A stretch of 64,000 nt of DNA from Macrothele yani (GCA_039090855.1 CM076996.1:52976469-53040468); one strand, 5' to 3'; positions 41,344-52,257 are shown, counted from the first letter of the stretch. Notes: generated from the sequence alone by a model not told the origin. Made by a program: numbers and translations.

Positions 41344-43389
41344 GAAGAAATTCAATTATCTACTCTCCAAGCATAAAAGTCAAGCAACATCTCCGTCTTC
41401 AGCCTCTACTGACAAACCAAAGTATGTAAATCTTTCTTCTGTCACTATTCCTCCTAGCTTGGATAAATTCTTATCATTAGGCCCAAAATTTTCACCTGCT
41501 CTTCCTATCAATCTTCCACAAACTGTTTCTGTTATAGAATCAGCCATCCACAGAACTGAGACTGTTCACAAGCCTATCCTTCGTGCCAACGCTGCTGTTA
41601 TCTTATCCAAGCAAAATTCTGTGCCAATCAAGTACTCTTCTTCTTGTTTAAAAGAATTCAGGTCATTTATTCAGGAAAATGACCTAGCCGTATGCAAAGC
41701 AGATAAAGTTGGTTGCCCAGTCATCATTGGTAAAGAAACACTAAACCAAAAAGTACATTCATTTCTTACATCTGCTAACTGCATTCCTTTGCAGTCAGAC
41801 ACCACCAACTCACTCAAAAACTCAGTTGACAGATTAGCTAAGAAAGAAACTCTTCAATCCTTCCTTGGTGATATATCACCCCCTCCTTACTTTAGAACTC
41901 CCAGGCTTTTCCTGCAAGTGAAACAGCATAAAGCTGGTAACCCCATCAGGCCTTTAGTGGAATATTCTTTTTCTCCAGCAGTAAACCTTGAAAAGAGATT
42001 GGTCCTCAAATGCAAATCCCTGGCAGACAACCATCCTCATACTGGTGTCTCTACTTCAAACTTCATCCACAAACTTCCTAATTCCTTTTCTCCTAGTGTT
42101 AATCTGTATACTCTTGATGTAGAATCTTTGTTTCCCTCTGTACCATATTTTGATTCCTACATGCTCCTCATGAAGAAATTGATTCTTCATTTTGAACCCC
42201 CAGTACTCTTATCAAAGATCTTTATGATTGTTTCCACACTATTCATCAACACAGTTGTTTTGTTTTCAACAAAATTGTGTATAGGCAACAATCTGGTCTC
42301 CCCATGGGCTCATCTCTTTCCCCTCTGCTTGCAGAAATCTACATGCAACATATTGAAGTTTCCATCATTCCTCAACACCCTTTTCAATCTTCCCTATGGT
42401 TAAGATATGTAGAAGACATTTTCATTAGCTGGCCACATTCCGAGTCTGAACTACAGACATTGATCAACTCCATTACGGAAAAATTTCCTTCCATTAATCT
42501 CACTATATCTAAGGAAGTAAACCACAAAATTGATTTCCTGGATGTTTCTATCTGCAGAAACGCTGATCTCTCCATTACTCGTTCCGTCTATCGTAAACCT
42601 TCTGCGGCCACTAACATCATTCCCTACAAATCTTTCACCCTGCATCTCTACAAGCTTGCAGCATTGAAGTCCTACATCCACAGGGCTCATATCATTTGCA
42701 ACAACCAACTCTCTCTTCAAGAACTCTCCAAAATTTCTACAAAAGCCCTCTCCCATGGTTTCCCTGCTGTTACAGTCAACTCCCTCATAAAGAAATATGA
42801 AAACCATTCGAAAATCGAATGCCTCCTCCTTCATAAGAAAGAAGACCTGAAATTCTGTGGTTCTGTTCCTTACCATCCTTCCTATGCTTATAAGTTACAG
42901 ATTCTTTTTAGAAGTTTTGGTTACCATCTTGCCATTAAATCTACCCCAAACATCTTGAAACTTCTACAAAGGGATAGGGACAAAGTTGAAAGCCTGAACC
43001 TCCCAGGAGTTTACTGCATTCCTATCTCTTCTTCTACTGGGGATAACTTATACATTGGAAGCACATACAGGAGCATTAACCATAGAATTTTAGAACTTAA
43101 AAAAGATGTTTCGAAAGCCAATCCTAATACTGCCTTGTCTATTTTGACAATGGAAGACACTTCTGCAGTTCCCCACTGGAACGAAGTAAAACGAATTGCT
43201 TCTTTTGACAATAGTTTTGCCCTCCGTTACCGTGAAAGCCTGGAAATTATTTTCAACTCAATGACTTGCAATTCCGAATCTCCTCTCTACATTCCGATGA
43301 TCTGGAGATCAATTCTAAGTTTTGGCAACAAAAATAGGAAAAATTCAAATGCAGAATCTGGCAACAATCTTAGTCCTCCATTGGCGTGA
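41344..43389 (+). pseudogene. Penelope-like element 2: RT plus GIY-YIG endonuclease
   Basis: The frame opens without a visible ATG (DKPKYVNLSSVTIPPSLDKF). It contains CKADKVGCPVIIGKETLNQK, FLQVKQHKAGNPIRPLVEY (RT2), LYTLDVESLFPSVPYFDSYM (motif A), GLPMGSSLSPLLAEIYM (motif B), LRYVEDIFISW (motif C) and IDFLDVSICRNADLSIT. Then come the linker LYKLAALKSYIHRAHIICNN and the endonuclease GVYCIPISSSTGDNLYIGST with YRSINHRILELKKD. One frameshift near 42210 separates motifs A and B. Motif C has VED where YxDD is required, so one catalytic Asp is Glu. The copy is probably dead, although otherwise well preserved. Confidence 0.88.
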
Positions 43390-43413
43390 TGAAGACCTAA
43401 GATAAGGTCGAAA
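43386..43413 (+). ncRNA. Hammerhead-like motif in the tail of Penelope-like element 2
   Basis: GTGATGA, then A, then a GACC/GGTC stem with an eight-base loop, then GAAA and GCTTCC. The layout equals that at 32868, but the first core base is G instead of C. The same motif is inverted at the left arm (40476-40503). Confidence 0.35.
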
Positions 43414-43639
43414 GCTTCCAACTTACGAACTTTTTGTAAAAGTTTTCATTTAACGTAACTAGCGTGATCAAGTTACCTTTATTTGTTAATATTGTTACGT
43501 GTTTTGCCCATCATCGTCATGTTTCAGAAAGACAGATCTGGGTGTTTATATTATTAATTTAAGGGCAAGAGATGCTGGGCTATTGCAAATGATGTTGGCA
43601 TAGGCAATAAACAAAATGAGAACAGAAATGTGAAGTATA

Positions 43640-44015
43640 TTGTAGTTACAGTAGGCTTATGAAACCAGCATAAACACAGCATTAAAAGGATGTTATCTAA
43701 GCAAAACCTAATTCTTCTTCAGCATTACTGACACTCTGGTCTGTCAGCAGTTCCTCTCTGGAAGATTATACTGTGAAAATTACTCGTTTCATCAACAAAA
43801 GGGCTCTACATTTTCGTAAGATCATTGAAATTTGTACCTCTTCAAACTGCAACACCAATAATTCTAATTATAACCCCATCATTTGAGAACCCCTCCTATC
43901 TCTTGGGAACAACCATAATGAAGTACCTGAAAATCCAAATCTGATAATCAGTCTCGCTCCGAATGTCTACAGATGATCAAGACCCAAGCAGAGTTGAAAG
44001 TCTCTATTTTCAATT
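43640..44015 (+). pseudogene. Penelope-like element fragment B, C-terminal
   Basis: Plus-strand relic with YTVKITRFINKRALHFRKII, EICTSSNCNTNNSNYNPII and the tail GATGATCAAGACCCAAGCAG then AGTTGAAAG. It corresponds to fragment A at 38703-39420 in reverse orientation. Together they flank element 2 nearly symmetrically. Confidence 0.55.
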
Positions 44016-45000
44016 TTTCCTTAACATAACTAGTGTGCATATCTGACTACCTTCAGGGAACACATACACAATAACACACATGAGGCAAAACAAGAACAGG
44101 TCAAATGTACAGCCACTTAATTAAGTTGCTCACATTAACAAGCACAGAAATGAAGATGTAAATATTGCCAGACCAATAAAATAGCAAAACACCTGACACA
44201 TGAAAATGACATCAACTGATGTGACATAACATCATAATCCAAGAGACAGTCAGTGTGGGTAGTTGTCACTCTGCAGTGTGTGTGAACTTACTTTAATCAA
44301 AGATAAGTGTGGGGACACGTCACTCTTTTCCATTCTCTCTCTCCTCTGCTTCCTAAATGCAGGACTTCTAATTTTTGAACAGTGACTTATTACTAGTTTT
44401 AAACTTATAATTGGATGGCAAAAAAAAAAAAATTGAGAAAGGGAGGTAATGATGCCAATATTTAAAGCAGTTATTACCCTGATGTGGGGTGAAGAAAAAA
44501 TGACAAGTTTGGAAATTTTAAAAGCTTCTTATCTCATTACCTTTCTTACTCAAATAAGGGTGCAAGCATATTTAAATCCCTTATCCTGCAAAATGACAAA
44601 TGCTAAATAACTTGTCAGTTACGTGTTCATTCTTTTGGAAAGATAACTGCAGTCTAGATAACAACTAAGATGCAGTTTGATAGAACATGTACAAACCATG
44701 GCATGAACACTAATTTTTTGCCAAGTTATGTGTTTATTTATAATTACAATTGGTTCAAGTCTTGTTGGTCACTTTTAACTCTAGGCAATGCGATCTTAAC
44801 AAGTTGATTTTTGTTTACTTTCAATGCTCCTGTAAGCCAAAGTTGTGGATTTTTACATCGTTCAGTGACTAGCAAAGCCTTAAAAGCATTTGTAATTTGC
44901 TTCAAGGCTTGTTAGTCTCACGGAAAGATGTAAAAATCTATAGCTTTGGGTGAGTGGTTACTTTAGAAATTGTGAAAATGAAAGAAAAGCACTGTTTTTA
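44016..45000. other. No recognised feature
   Basis: AT-rich sequence without motifs; a poly(A) run at 44420-44432. Confidence 0.4.
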
Positions 45001-45048
45001 AGGTGGACGTCAAGTAATTTTGCTTCCTATACTTCCAATGGAAAAACT

Positions 45049-45388
45049 TCTGTACACATTTTCTTCACAATTAATGCTTTCCCAAGGATGAAAATTTGAA
45101 CATCGATTAAAATAGCTTCATTTTATAACTAGGAATACTTAATATTTTCTAAAACAATCATAATTATGCAATCCAACATTTATTTGTCTACTGACATCAT
45201 CAAAGTACAGGTCACACCATCTTTTTCCTGGTTTCAAAACCACCAAAGGAAACATTGATTTTTAATATAATTATGGTTATGTTTTAGAAAATATTAAGTG
45301 TTCTAAGTTATAATATGAAGTTATTTTAATCAATGTTCAAATTTCCATCTTTGGGAACATAATAATTGTGAAGGAAATGTGTACAATT
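45049..45388. mobile_element. Nested hairpin MITE with arms of about 115 bp
   Basis: TTCTGTACACATTTTCTTCA at 45048 and onward is the complement of the stretch ending AAGGAAATGTGTACAATTG near 45385. The arms include ATTTTCTAAAACAATCATAA / TTATGGTTATGTTTTAGAAA and enclose a loop of about 100 bp. Because the corresponding place at the right end of the host element is uninterrupted, this is an insertion into the left end of the SWIM element. Confidence 0.7.
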
Positions 45389-45486
45389 GGGAACCTCAAC
45401 GAACTATAGGGGGCGCTGCGCAAACGTAAACAAGCTTCTCTAGTACGGGTAACGTCGCACGTGTTTCCATAAAGTCGAATGTTAGG

Positions 45487-45809
45487 ATGGCTGGTTTGTC
45501 GCTTTCAATCCTTGAAATAATGAAATTTGTGGACGCTTCCAAAAATTCAAGATGCATTAAAGAAGGGGAAGTGATTGTTAATGTAGGCCATATAATTTCT
45601 TGTGGAATTAAGAAGGAAGATGGAAGAGAAATTCTCATAGTTTCGCACTGCATTCAGTCCACGGCAATAACGTCGTCGCCTCACTCCATCAACGGTGTTT
45701 TAGATACAAGTAACAGTGAAATTTCTATAAAGTCATTTGAGTGCTCTTGTAAAGCGGGCAGAAGTGGAACGTGTAAGCACTGTGTAGCAGTAATGCTTTA
45801 CTGTAACAG
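45487..45809 (+). CDS. SWIM zinc-finger protein, first exon (transposon-borne)
   Basis: Starts at the ATG at 45487 (MAGLSLSILEIMKFVDASKN) and is open for about 108 codons. Near the C-terminal end is CSCKAGRSGTCKHCVAVML, a SWIM finger (CxC...CxH). The reading frame runs into AACAG/GTAATT at 45808-45815, an acceptable splice donor, so this is likely exon 1 of a longer gene. Similar arthropod proteins join a SWIM finger to a YqaJ-type nuclease domain; ISL2EU/IS4EU transposons are reported to encode a YqaJ protein. No YqaJ-coding exon is found between here and 46560. The downstream half appears deleted. Function here is unknown. Confidence 0.6.
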
Positions 45810-46560
45810 GTAATTTTAATTTTTACATTTTCAGGCAAGTGATATAGTAATACCGACAGTGGTGTTCTAATCCGGATTACTATTAAAAGCTGACATTTCG
45901 TTTCACTTGACGTTTCCCAGGACCCATTTTCAATACTGTCAACAATAACATTTGTAATTTTTGAACATTCTGTTCCTAAAAGGGTTTGTGAATTGGTAAT
46001 TGTTGATCATCATTGGGTTCTGCATTTTTAAACCGATGACTGTTGACAGAACATTGCAAATCTTGTTCCATAATGAAGTTTAAATTTATACGGATAACAG
46101 CAATTATTTGTTTTCAAGATTATGTAGAAAGGCCGATTTTTTAATTACTTCTATGCAATAAAAACATGCTGCCTTGTTTATTATTCATTCAAAGACGTTA
46201 CTAGGTTAGTAGCATTTCGCTGGAAGGATTTCAAAAGCAAGGCACAAACGTTTATACTAACTTGTGAAAAACATAGCTTGAAACCTTGGGAACGACATTG
46301 CGGGACACAACAATATGATTTGTTCTTCTTCACGGAATTCTCCATTATACAACTCTAATTCCAGAATGAATGCAAAAATACACCAAACTACGACAACTGA
46401 ACGTAATGAGCAATCTACCAACAGCCAAGCATTGAGCCGAAAATGTTACCCGTACTACAGTAATTCTTCCTTTTGCCGCTAGAGGGAGAGCGGACCGCTG
46501 AGATTGCCAATAGTTTTTCTATTGGAAGTATAGGAAGCAAAATTACTTGACGTCCACCTT

Positions 46561-46779
46561 AATGCCCTTTGTTGTGTTCTCAAATCAATTTTTGTAAGTT
46601 CAGTACCTAAAAATTAATTTACATTGAATTTGCTTTTATAACAATTGCCATGTGAACAGTGTAATGAGAATATGGTTTGTGAAAAAGGCAAATAATTGTA
46701 ACAATGAAAATCAATAATTGAAAAAACAAATGAGAATAACATGCTTTACAACAGAAACTTAATATGAATGATGACAAAA
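46561..46779. other. No recognised feature
   Basis: Short AT-rich spacer. Confidence 0.4.
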
Positions 46780-47300
46780 ACATAAGTGACATCTGAAGAT
46801 AACATAAATCAGCAGCAGTCCAAAGAAGTTTTCAATGTCAGTGACACAAATCTGTTTTGGAAAAAACTGGCAAAACAGCACCTACATTTGAAAGGCAAGA
46901 CAGTAAAGGAAAACAGATGTTCTTGTTTGTTTACTTGCTTTTCTCTTGTTGCTATTGCATATCATTACCTTTATTACATTCCCCCACCATCATGCACGCT
47001 CCACCACTATATTCTGAAGCCCCATTCTCTCAGAGGGAAAAGCAAGAATCACCTTTCTGTTTTGTGACAGGCCAACAGAAAAGCTTGGTAACTGCAGTAA
47101 TTTTTATTATTTGTCTCTGAAGTCAAGCAATATATCTGTTCCCATAGATTGGCATTCACAATACTACTTTCCCCTGATAAAGCTAAAGGCCACTCCTAAG
47201 CTCTCCATCAGTCACAAGACTTGTTTTGTGTTTTCCTTCCTCCCACCAACACTTCAAAAACCTCCAACGCAAGGATCAAGATTGGAATGTAACATCTAAG
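46780..47300 (+). pseudogene. Tigger/JRK-like transposase relic
   Basis: Plus strand: KEVFNVSDTNLFWKKLAKQH (FNADETGLFWKKMP in intact relatives; the catalytic Asp context DET is changed to DTN), KPHSLRGKSKNHLSVL, QANRKAW, SEVKQYICSHRLAFTILLSP, KAKGHS (for DNAKGHP, the second catalytic Asp apparently lost), and FCVFLPTNTSKTSN (for VFLPPNTTSLLQP). It is a different subfamily from the Tigger at 19.6 kb. Terminal repeats were not found. Confidence 0.65.
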
Positions 47301-47680
47301 TCTTACTACACTCATACATTCACTAAAATTTTAAATGCTAAAAAACAACAACTTGGAACTTACAGTTAATGAACACTGGGAATTCAACAATGTTGCTGAC
47401 TTAATTTCTAAGAGACTTACTAGATAAGCAAAAATCACAATGAATTTACGTTTTTTTTTTCTTTTGGTCAGTGAGAGGAGACAAATTGTGGAGGCAGCAC
47501 AGATTACTAGGGACACAGGGCACGAAAAGTGAGCAAGTTTAAAATGTGCACATAATGTTTCAGGCACAATGAAATTAGTTGAATGTTCGACTTGATTTTG
47601 CTGAGCATTGATCTAACCTCATCAGGAAAATTGATAGAATATGCATTCAGTTTCAGTCTGAAGTAGACAATTAAACTATA
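47301..47680. other. No recognised feature
   Basis: AT-rich sequence with a T run at 47451-47460. Confidence 0.4.
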
Positions 47681-48866
47681 TACACTATCTACCAACAAGT
47701 AATTGGACACCTGTGATAGCAAAGGAAAACGAAGTTTGTTCATCTTCAATAGTTGGTGGAGCCTCCACGAGCGGCGATTACAGCTGCGACCCTCCGGGGC
47801 ATACTCTCAACCAGGCGTTGTACGACGGCTAGTGGTATTTTCTTCCACTCAGCTTGGAGAAGACAGGTTAGTTCCTTCACCGATTTTGGACGGTGGGGGC
47901 ACCCCTTAAGTCGACGCTCCAACTCGTCCCAGAGGTGCTCGATAGGGTTAAGGTCCGGGCTCTACGCAGGTCAGTCCATTCGATTAACCCCATTGTCACC
48001 ATACCAAGCCATGGTGGACCTCGCAACATGACAGGTGGCATTGTCATCCTGAAAGCAACATGGGTCCACCCCGTAAAACTGCCACAACATAGGAAGCGCA
48101 TGGTCATCCAAAATGGTGCAGTAGGTCTCGGCGTTGAGTCTACCAGGAATTGCGACCAAGGGTCCCGTGCCATACCAGGAGAAACACCCCCATAGCATAA
48201 TTTCACCGCTGCCGAACTTCACAGTTGGCAGGAGGCGTTCTCTAGGCAGACGCCAAACCCAGACCCTGCCATCCGAACGGTAGAGGGTGAACCTCGATTT
48301 GTCGCTCCCGAGAACCTGTTTTCACTGTTCAACGGTCCACTGTCGACGTTCTTTGCACCACGTTAGACGAGCAGTGCTATTGGACTTGGTGATCAAAGGC
48401 TTTTGGGCGGCAGCACGTTCATGGTAACCGAGCAGATGGGCTTCCTGACGGATGGTATTCATCGAAAGAACACTACCGGATGTGGCCCATCGATTTGGTG
48501 TGGTTCTTCAGAATTTCTCTGGCCAGCACCCGTCAGTCTGAAACTCCCAGTTTTGTGGGTCTGCCGGGTCGGGGCACATTCTGACAGTCACCTCTCATCT
48601 TCCACTAAGCCAATCACGTAGGCCACTGTCGATTTTGGGTACTTCAACTCGCTGGATATGTCACGTATGGATCGGCCATTTCTGTGATACCCGGCGATTA
48701 CACCTTTTTCGAAATCAGAGAGCTCTGAACTGCATGGCATCTTGCATGCGACTGGCTGCATTGTTGTTTCCCACACGATATTTAACAGCGGCGGTTGTGA
48801 CGTGTATCAGGACCACAGATATCGTCGATTGCAGGGGTGTCCAATTACTTGTTGGTAGATAGTGTA
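47681..48866 (-). mobile_element. Tc1-like transposon, both ends present
   Basis: Terminal inverted repeats of 31 bp: TACACTATCTACCAACAAGT then AATTGGACACC at 47681, complemented at 48836-48866. TA duplications flank them (47679-47680, 48867-48868). Length 1.19 kb. It belongs to a different Tc1 lineage from the element at 1005. Confidence 0.9.
47746..48740 (-). pseudogene. Tc1-like transposase with two nonsense codons
   Basis: From the ATG at 48740: MPCSSELSDFEKGVIAGYHR, then ISSELKYPKSTVAYVIG (helix-turn-helix), SDKSRFTLYRSDGRVWVWRL (first catalytic Asp), FGSGEIMLWGCFSWYG, CCFQDDNATCHVARST (second Asp) and SPDLNPIEHLWDELERRLKG (catalytic Glu), ending LVESMPRRVAAVIAARGGST and a TGA at 47746-47748. 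All three catalytic residues are kept. In the block before SPDLNP, expected to read WPAQ, TGG has become TGA and CAG has become TAG. A frame discontinuity also exists in the N-terminal third. Confidence 0.85.
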
Positions 48867-48868
48867 TA

Positions 48869-49328
48869 TGCCAAAAAAGGTAGATGTAATGTTCTAACTT
48901 TAATGACACAATATTGTAGTCAAGAAATTGTGTTACTCAGAAGGTTGTTAAGATCTATACAACATGTGACCCATTTCCAATTTTTTGACATCCTGCACTT
49001 GATATGCTGCTGGAGAAAAAGATCCTGACAATTACAGGCAAGTCGCAGAAGGGATCAGGAGTTGTTGAACCACAAGAACTACGGTTAGAGGACAGTGTTG
49101 ACTTCTCAAACTTTAAAACCCCACCCACCTTCCTCTCTCAGATCCCCATTGCAAACTAAATTCAGTACCTCTCATAAGGTAAAAGATAAATTAGCTTACT
49201 GTGTACTAAGTATTGTTCACTTAGCATATTTTATCCCTCTGGTAATGAAGGAGAAAAAAAGTACTGGCCGAAATTAATTTCCAAACATGAGTAAATCACA
49301 TGAAAATTTAATAAATGTTTGCAGCAAT
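48869..49328. other. No recognised feature
   Basis: AT-rich sequence without motifs. Confidence 0.4.
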
Positions 49329-49480
49329 GTGATAGATAAAACACACAGATTATGGGATTTACTTAGGAATAAATGGATGTTATTTATTAACATGTTATTT
49401 ATTAACAATAAATGGATGTTATTTATTAACATCCATTTATTCCTAAGTAAATCCCATAATCTGTGTGTTTTATCTATCAT
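49329..49480. repeat. Perfect 53-bp inverted repeat (hairpin)
   Basis: Left arm 49329-49381 (GTGATAGATAAAACACACAG...AATGGATGTT) is matched over essentially its whole length by 49428-49480. The 46-bp loop contains TTATTTATTAACAT repeats and a third copy of AATAAATGGATGTT. Only the outermost bases differ. It could form a cruciform or derive from a MITE. Confidence 0.9.
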
Positions 49481-49744
49481 ATGATTGTCTAGGAATGGCC
49501 ATGACTTCAATTATTACTAAGTTTGTAGCAATTTTATAGTTCAAGTTCGACCAAACAAACCACTCTCTCTTAACTTCAACCAAATATCTATTGTGATTTT
49601 AGCTATCACAAGCAATGCCATACAACTGCCACTGGTTGAAAGTGCTTGGATACAATTTCAAAGATGCTGAAGGATTACTTTTATAATACTTCATTCATCA
49701 TAAACAGTAACTTTATGGAAAAAGTAACTACAATGTTTTGGCCC
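49481..49744. other. No recognised feature
   Basis: AT-rich spacer. Confidence 0.4.
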
Positions 49745-49900
49745 ACAAGTTATTCACAACAGCCTAGCAGCTAACGAACTAGGCTGTAGAATGTAAGTTC
49801 CTCGGTTCAAGCCTCAACACTGTTGAACAGTTGTGATTAGATATCGTGTTAAGCAGGTGGTCCAAGTGTATGAACTTCCCATAACATATAGGAAGTTGTT
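49745..49900 (+). mobile_element. Possible second tRNA-derived SINE, relic
   Basis: CCTAGCAGCTAACGAACTAG resembles a tRNA-like box A region and TCGGTTCAAGCCTC, 36 bp further on, resembles box B (GGTTCRANYCC). The spacing suits an RNA polymerase III internal promoter. The cloverleaf is not complete, and there is no clear tail or duplication. It differs from the four-copy family above. Confidence 0.4.
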
Positions 49901-50539
49901 GGATTTCCTTCACTTTGCATACTTTGCCCTCATAGCCTCTGCCTTTCACACTCCTTCCAACACAAAAGTTCTCTTAGGATGTATGAGGTAGCTTAACAAA
50001 ATCAACACATTGGATGTACTCCTTGTGAAAAAACCAGGCACCTGAACTAAACTTATGTTGCAGCATTAATATTATGTTGTGATTGTGGGACTAACAATAG
50101 CACAGGAGAAGACAATTATTTAAGTGGTTATTTAGAGTGACGACCACAAGTAAACAAATGTTTAATCTATCATTCATTTGTTATAGTGACTCCAAGCATG
50201 AAATTATTAAAGTGAACTGCCATGATTACACACACAAGAAAATTCTAACACATTACTTGACATGGAAAGTGCTACATCATGAAAAAAAGCACAAAATAAA
50301 ACAAAACTTACCACACATGCAGACAAGTAGGTAGAAAAGAAGTGATTTAATTTCTGGGGGATTACATGAATGTGCTGGATGAGGAGACAGTATAACATGA
50401 CTTCAGTCAGTACGTCATGTGAATGCCATGCTGGACTATACTTTAGGCAGAATAGCATGGCATTGAGTGGAAAGGTCCTCAGATGCATTGCTCATCACGT
50501 GTGAACAATTAATTGACAATGTGAAGGGGGTCATGCACA
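49901..50539. other. No recognised feature
   Basis: AT-rich sequence; no motif. Confidence 0.4.
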
Positions 50540-51300
50540 GGCATTAAGTTGTCTGCCAATGATGTCCCACATGCTCTCTAATGGGGAACAGTCTGGGGAT
50601 CATGCTGGCCAGGGCAGCACCTGGACACCTTGTTGGCACTGACTGTCGATGTTAGTAGTGTGCAGGAGGGCATTATCTTGCTGAAACTGGGCATCATGCA
50701 GATACTGCAACAAAATGGGCTGCAGCACCTCACCCACATATTGTCATGCTGCCATTTTACTCCGAATATGCACACAAGTGGTGAATGGCCATTGAAACTG
50801 ATAGTGCTCCAAACCACAACACTAAACTGAGGTGCCATAAAACATTCACAGATGGCAGCAAGATCAGCATTCAGTGACCACATCATCTCCAGATTCTCAA
50901 TTCGTGATCATCGGTGCTGCTACGACAAAGGCAAGATTTGTCCCTGAATGAGACATGGTTTCATTCGTCCTGCCACACATCTCATATGGCACCATTGCCA
51001 ACACAGTACAGCGATGCATTGAAGTGAGTGGCAGTCATCACAATGTCCAGCAAGAGCACAAACCAACCTCATCCAATCTGTGATTCACTACTCGTGTTAA
51101 TATAGGGACACCCACAGCTGCTTGCATGCCTCATTGCCTGTCATCTGCTGTGGAGCTGCCATTACAGCTTGCTGTCTAATGTGGTGATTGAGGTGCTCAA
51201 ACGTCCACCTATGTGCACCAGACCTACATAGCAATGCCCATTGCCTTTCTCAAACCAGTGGCTATACTTCGCCAACAACTGTTGCACCCTGATGCATTTC
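50540..51300 (-). pseudogene. Tc1-like transposase relic
   Basis: Minus-strand pieces: RRWTFEHLNHHIRQQAV (N-terminus), LCWQWCHMRCVAG (a shifted reading of the WxxVLFSDESRF region), ADLAAICECFMAPQFSVVVW then STISFNGHSPLVCIFG, QHDNMWVRCCSPFC, FSKIMPSCTLLTSTV (a shifted FQQDNARPHTA block), and near 50560-50600 a stretch reading WPA-stop-SPDCSPLESMWDII where SPDLSPIEHVWDII is expected. The gene spans three frames with many stops. No terminal repeats identified. Confidence 0.65.
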
Positions 51301-52257
51301 TGCCACAATGCAATACAGGGACAAACCAGCCATTATATGGCCAGATTCCCGATGATGGTGATTACGCATTCTCACTCCTTACACATGCTTTCACCACAGA
51401 GATCAATCTGATGCAGTAGTCCACATGCCCAGGTGAGGAGAACCAAAATTTGCTCCTACTAGCTACTATTAGCCCAAAATTAGCTACTACTTTTTTGCCA
51501 ATTTATTTCCCTCTGCTATCATATGATTGGTTTACAGCTGGAATCATTTACATAAACCAACTGTTGACACATATCCACTAATTTGCATGGCTCTCTGACA
51601 AATGCTATGTCAAGCAGTGTACATCACAATACCAGCTGAATTGTACCCAGCACTGTCCAGATATAGCATTTAAGTTGCAATCTGTATACTCTGATTTTCA
51701 CTGGTGTGATTATACCCTATCCCATAACCATGAAATAATTCGTTTTTTATGGTGTGTGAATCTTGCAGGCACTGCAGCAATGATATCTTTGAAATGTTAT
51801 GTGTCTCTTTATAAACTACAAAATGTTTCTTTTTTTCCCTGCTGCTGTTTCTGCTTCCTGGCTAACCGTAACCACAAATTTCCTTTTTCAGAAAGACTGT
51901 GATGAAGAATAGTATAATGAACCTTCATTAGCTATAGATAATCCTTCATTAGCTATAGATAAAATATTTTACTGAACTTAAGAATGGGTAGTGAAATACT
52001 ACATGCACTAACACAGTGACATGCATTTGTTTCCAACAGACATTACAACCACTGACAAAATAATAATGCCCAAATAAAGGAAGTTTTTTTGCTTTTCATG
52101 ATTTATATATGGCAGCATTTTTGTGCTGGCATCAATGGCAGTTTTTGTAGAAACAGCATAATGACCCTTTCCATCTCAATTCAGGCAGGGGGGTTGTCAG
52201 TTGACCACCTCCAAATTTTTTGAAAAAATTATGGTAGCTACTCCTAATAGAAGTATA
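51301..52257. other. No recognised gene; one short tandem duplication
   Basis: A 22-bp unit CCTTCATTAGCTATAGATAA is duplicated at 51921-51962. Otherwise AT-rich sequence without motifs. Confidence 0.45.

Larger units (their letters stand above)
40397..43490 (+). mobile_element. Penelope-like element 2 with 820-bp inverted arm and partial tandem copy
   Basis: The 3' part of the element (42669-43490) is present a second time, inverted, at 40397-41216. Next to it 41217-41343 directly repeats 42720-42848. The main reading frame follows from about 41344. This reproduces the known Penelope structure in which truncated copies in direct and inverted orientation precede the full copy. CAGAAAGACA occurs just outside both ends (40389-40398 and 43526-43535) and may be a target duplication. 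Confidence 0.8.
45001..46560 (+). mobile_element. TIR element carrying a SWIM-finger exon
   Basis: Near-perfect terminal inverted repeats of about 47 bp: AGGTGGACGTCAAGTAATTT at 45001 and its complement ending at 46560, continuing TGCTTCCTATACTTCCAAT. A further shared block TAGTACGGGTAAC lies at similar depth on both sides once a nested hairpin (45049-45388) is ignored. The flanks make a palindromic TTAA at both ends, so the target duplication is TTAA or TA. Inside is a plus-strand exon with a SWIM zinc finger; no transposase domain is visible. It looks like an internally deleted derivative of a larger element. Confidence 0.75.

Noticed and set aside
41004..41429. Independent gene of 141 codons
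   Set aside because: It runs through the joint between the inverted and direct partial copies of Penelope-like element 2 and is an artefact of that palindrome.
45001..46560. piggyBac element because of TTAA at both ends
   Set aside because: The inverted ends do not begin CCC/CCY and no piggyBac transposase is present; TTAA may arise from a TA duplication next to AAGG ends.
47877..48206. 109-codon minus-strand frame and its plus-strand partner
   Set aside because: Out-of-frame readings of the Tc1 transposase; the catalytic motifs are in another frame.
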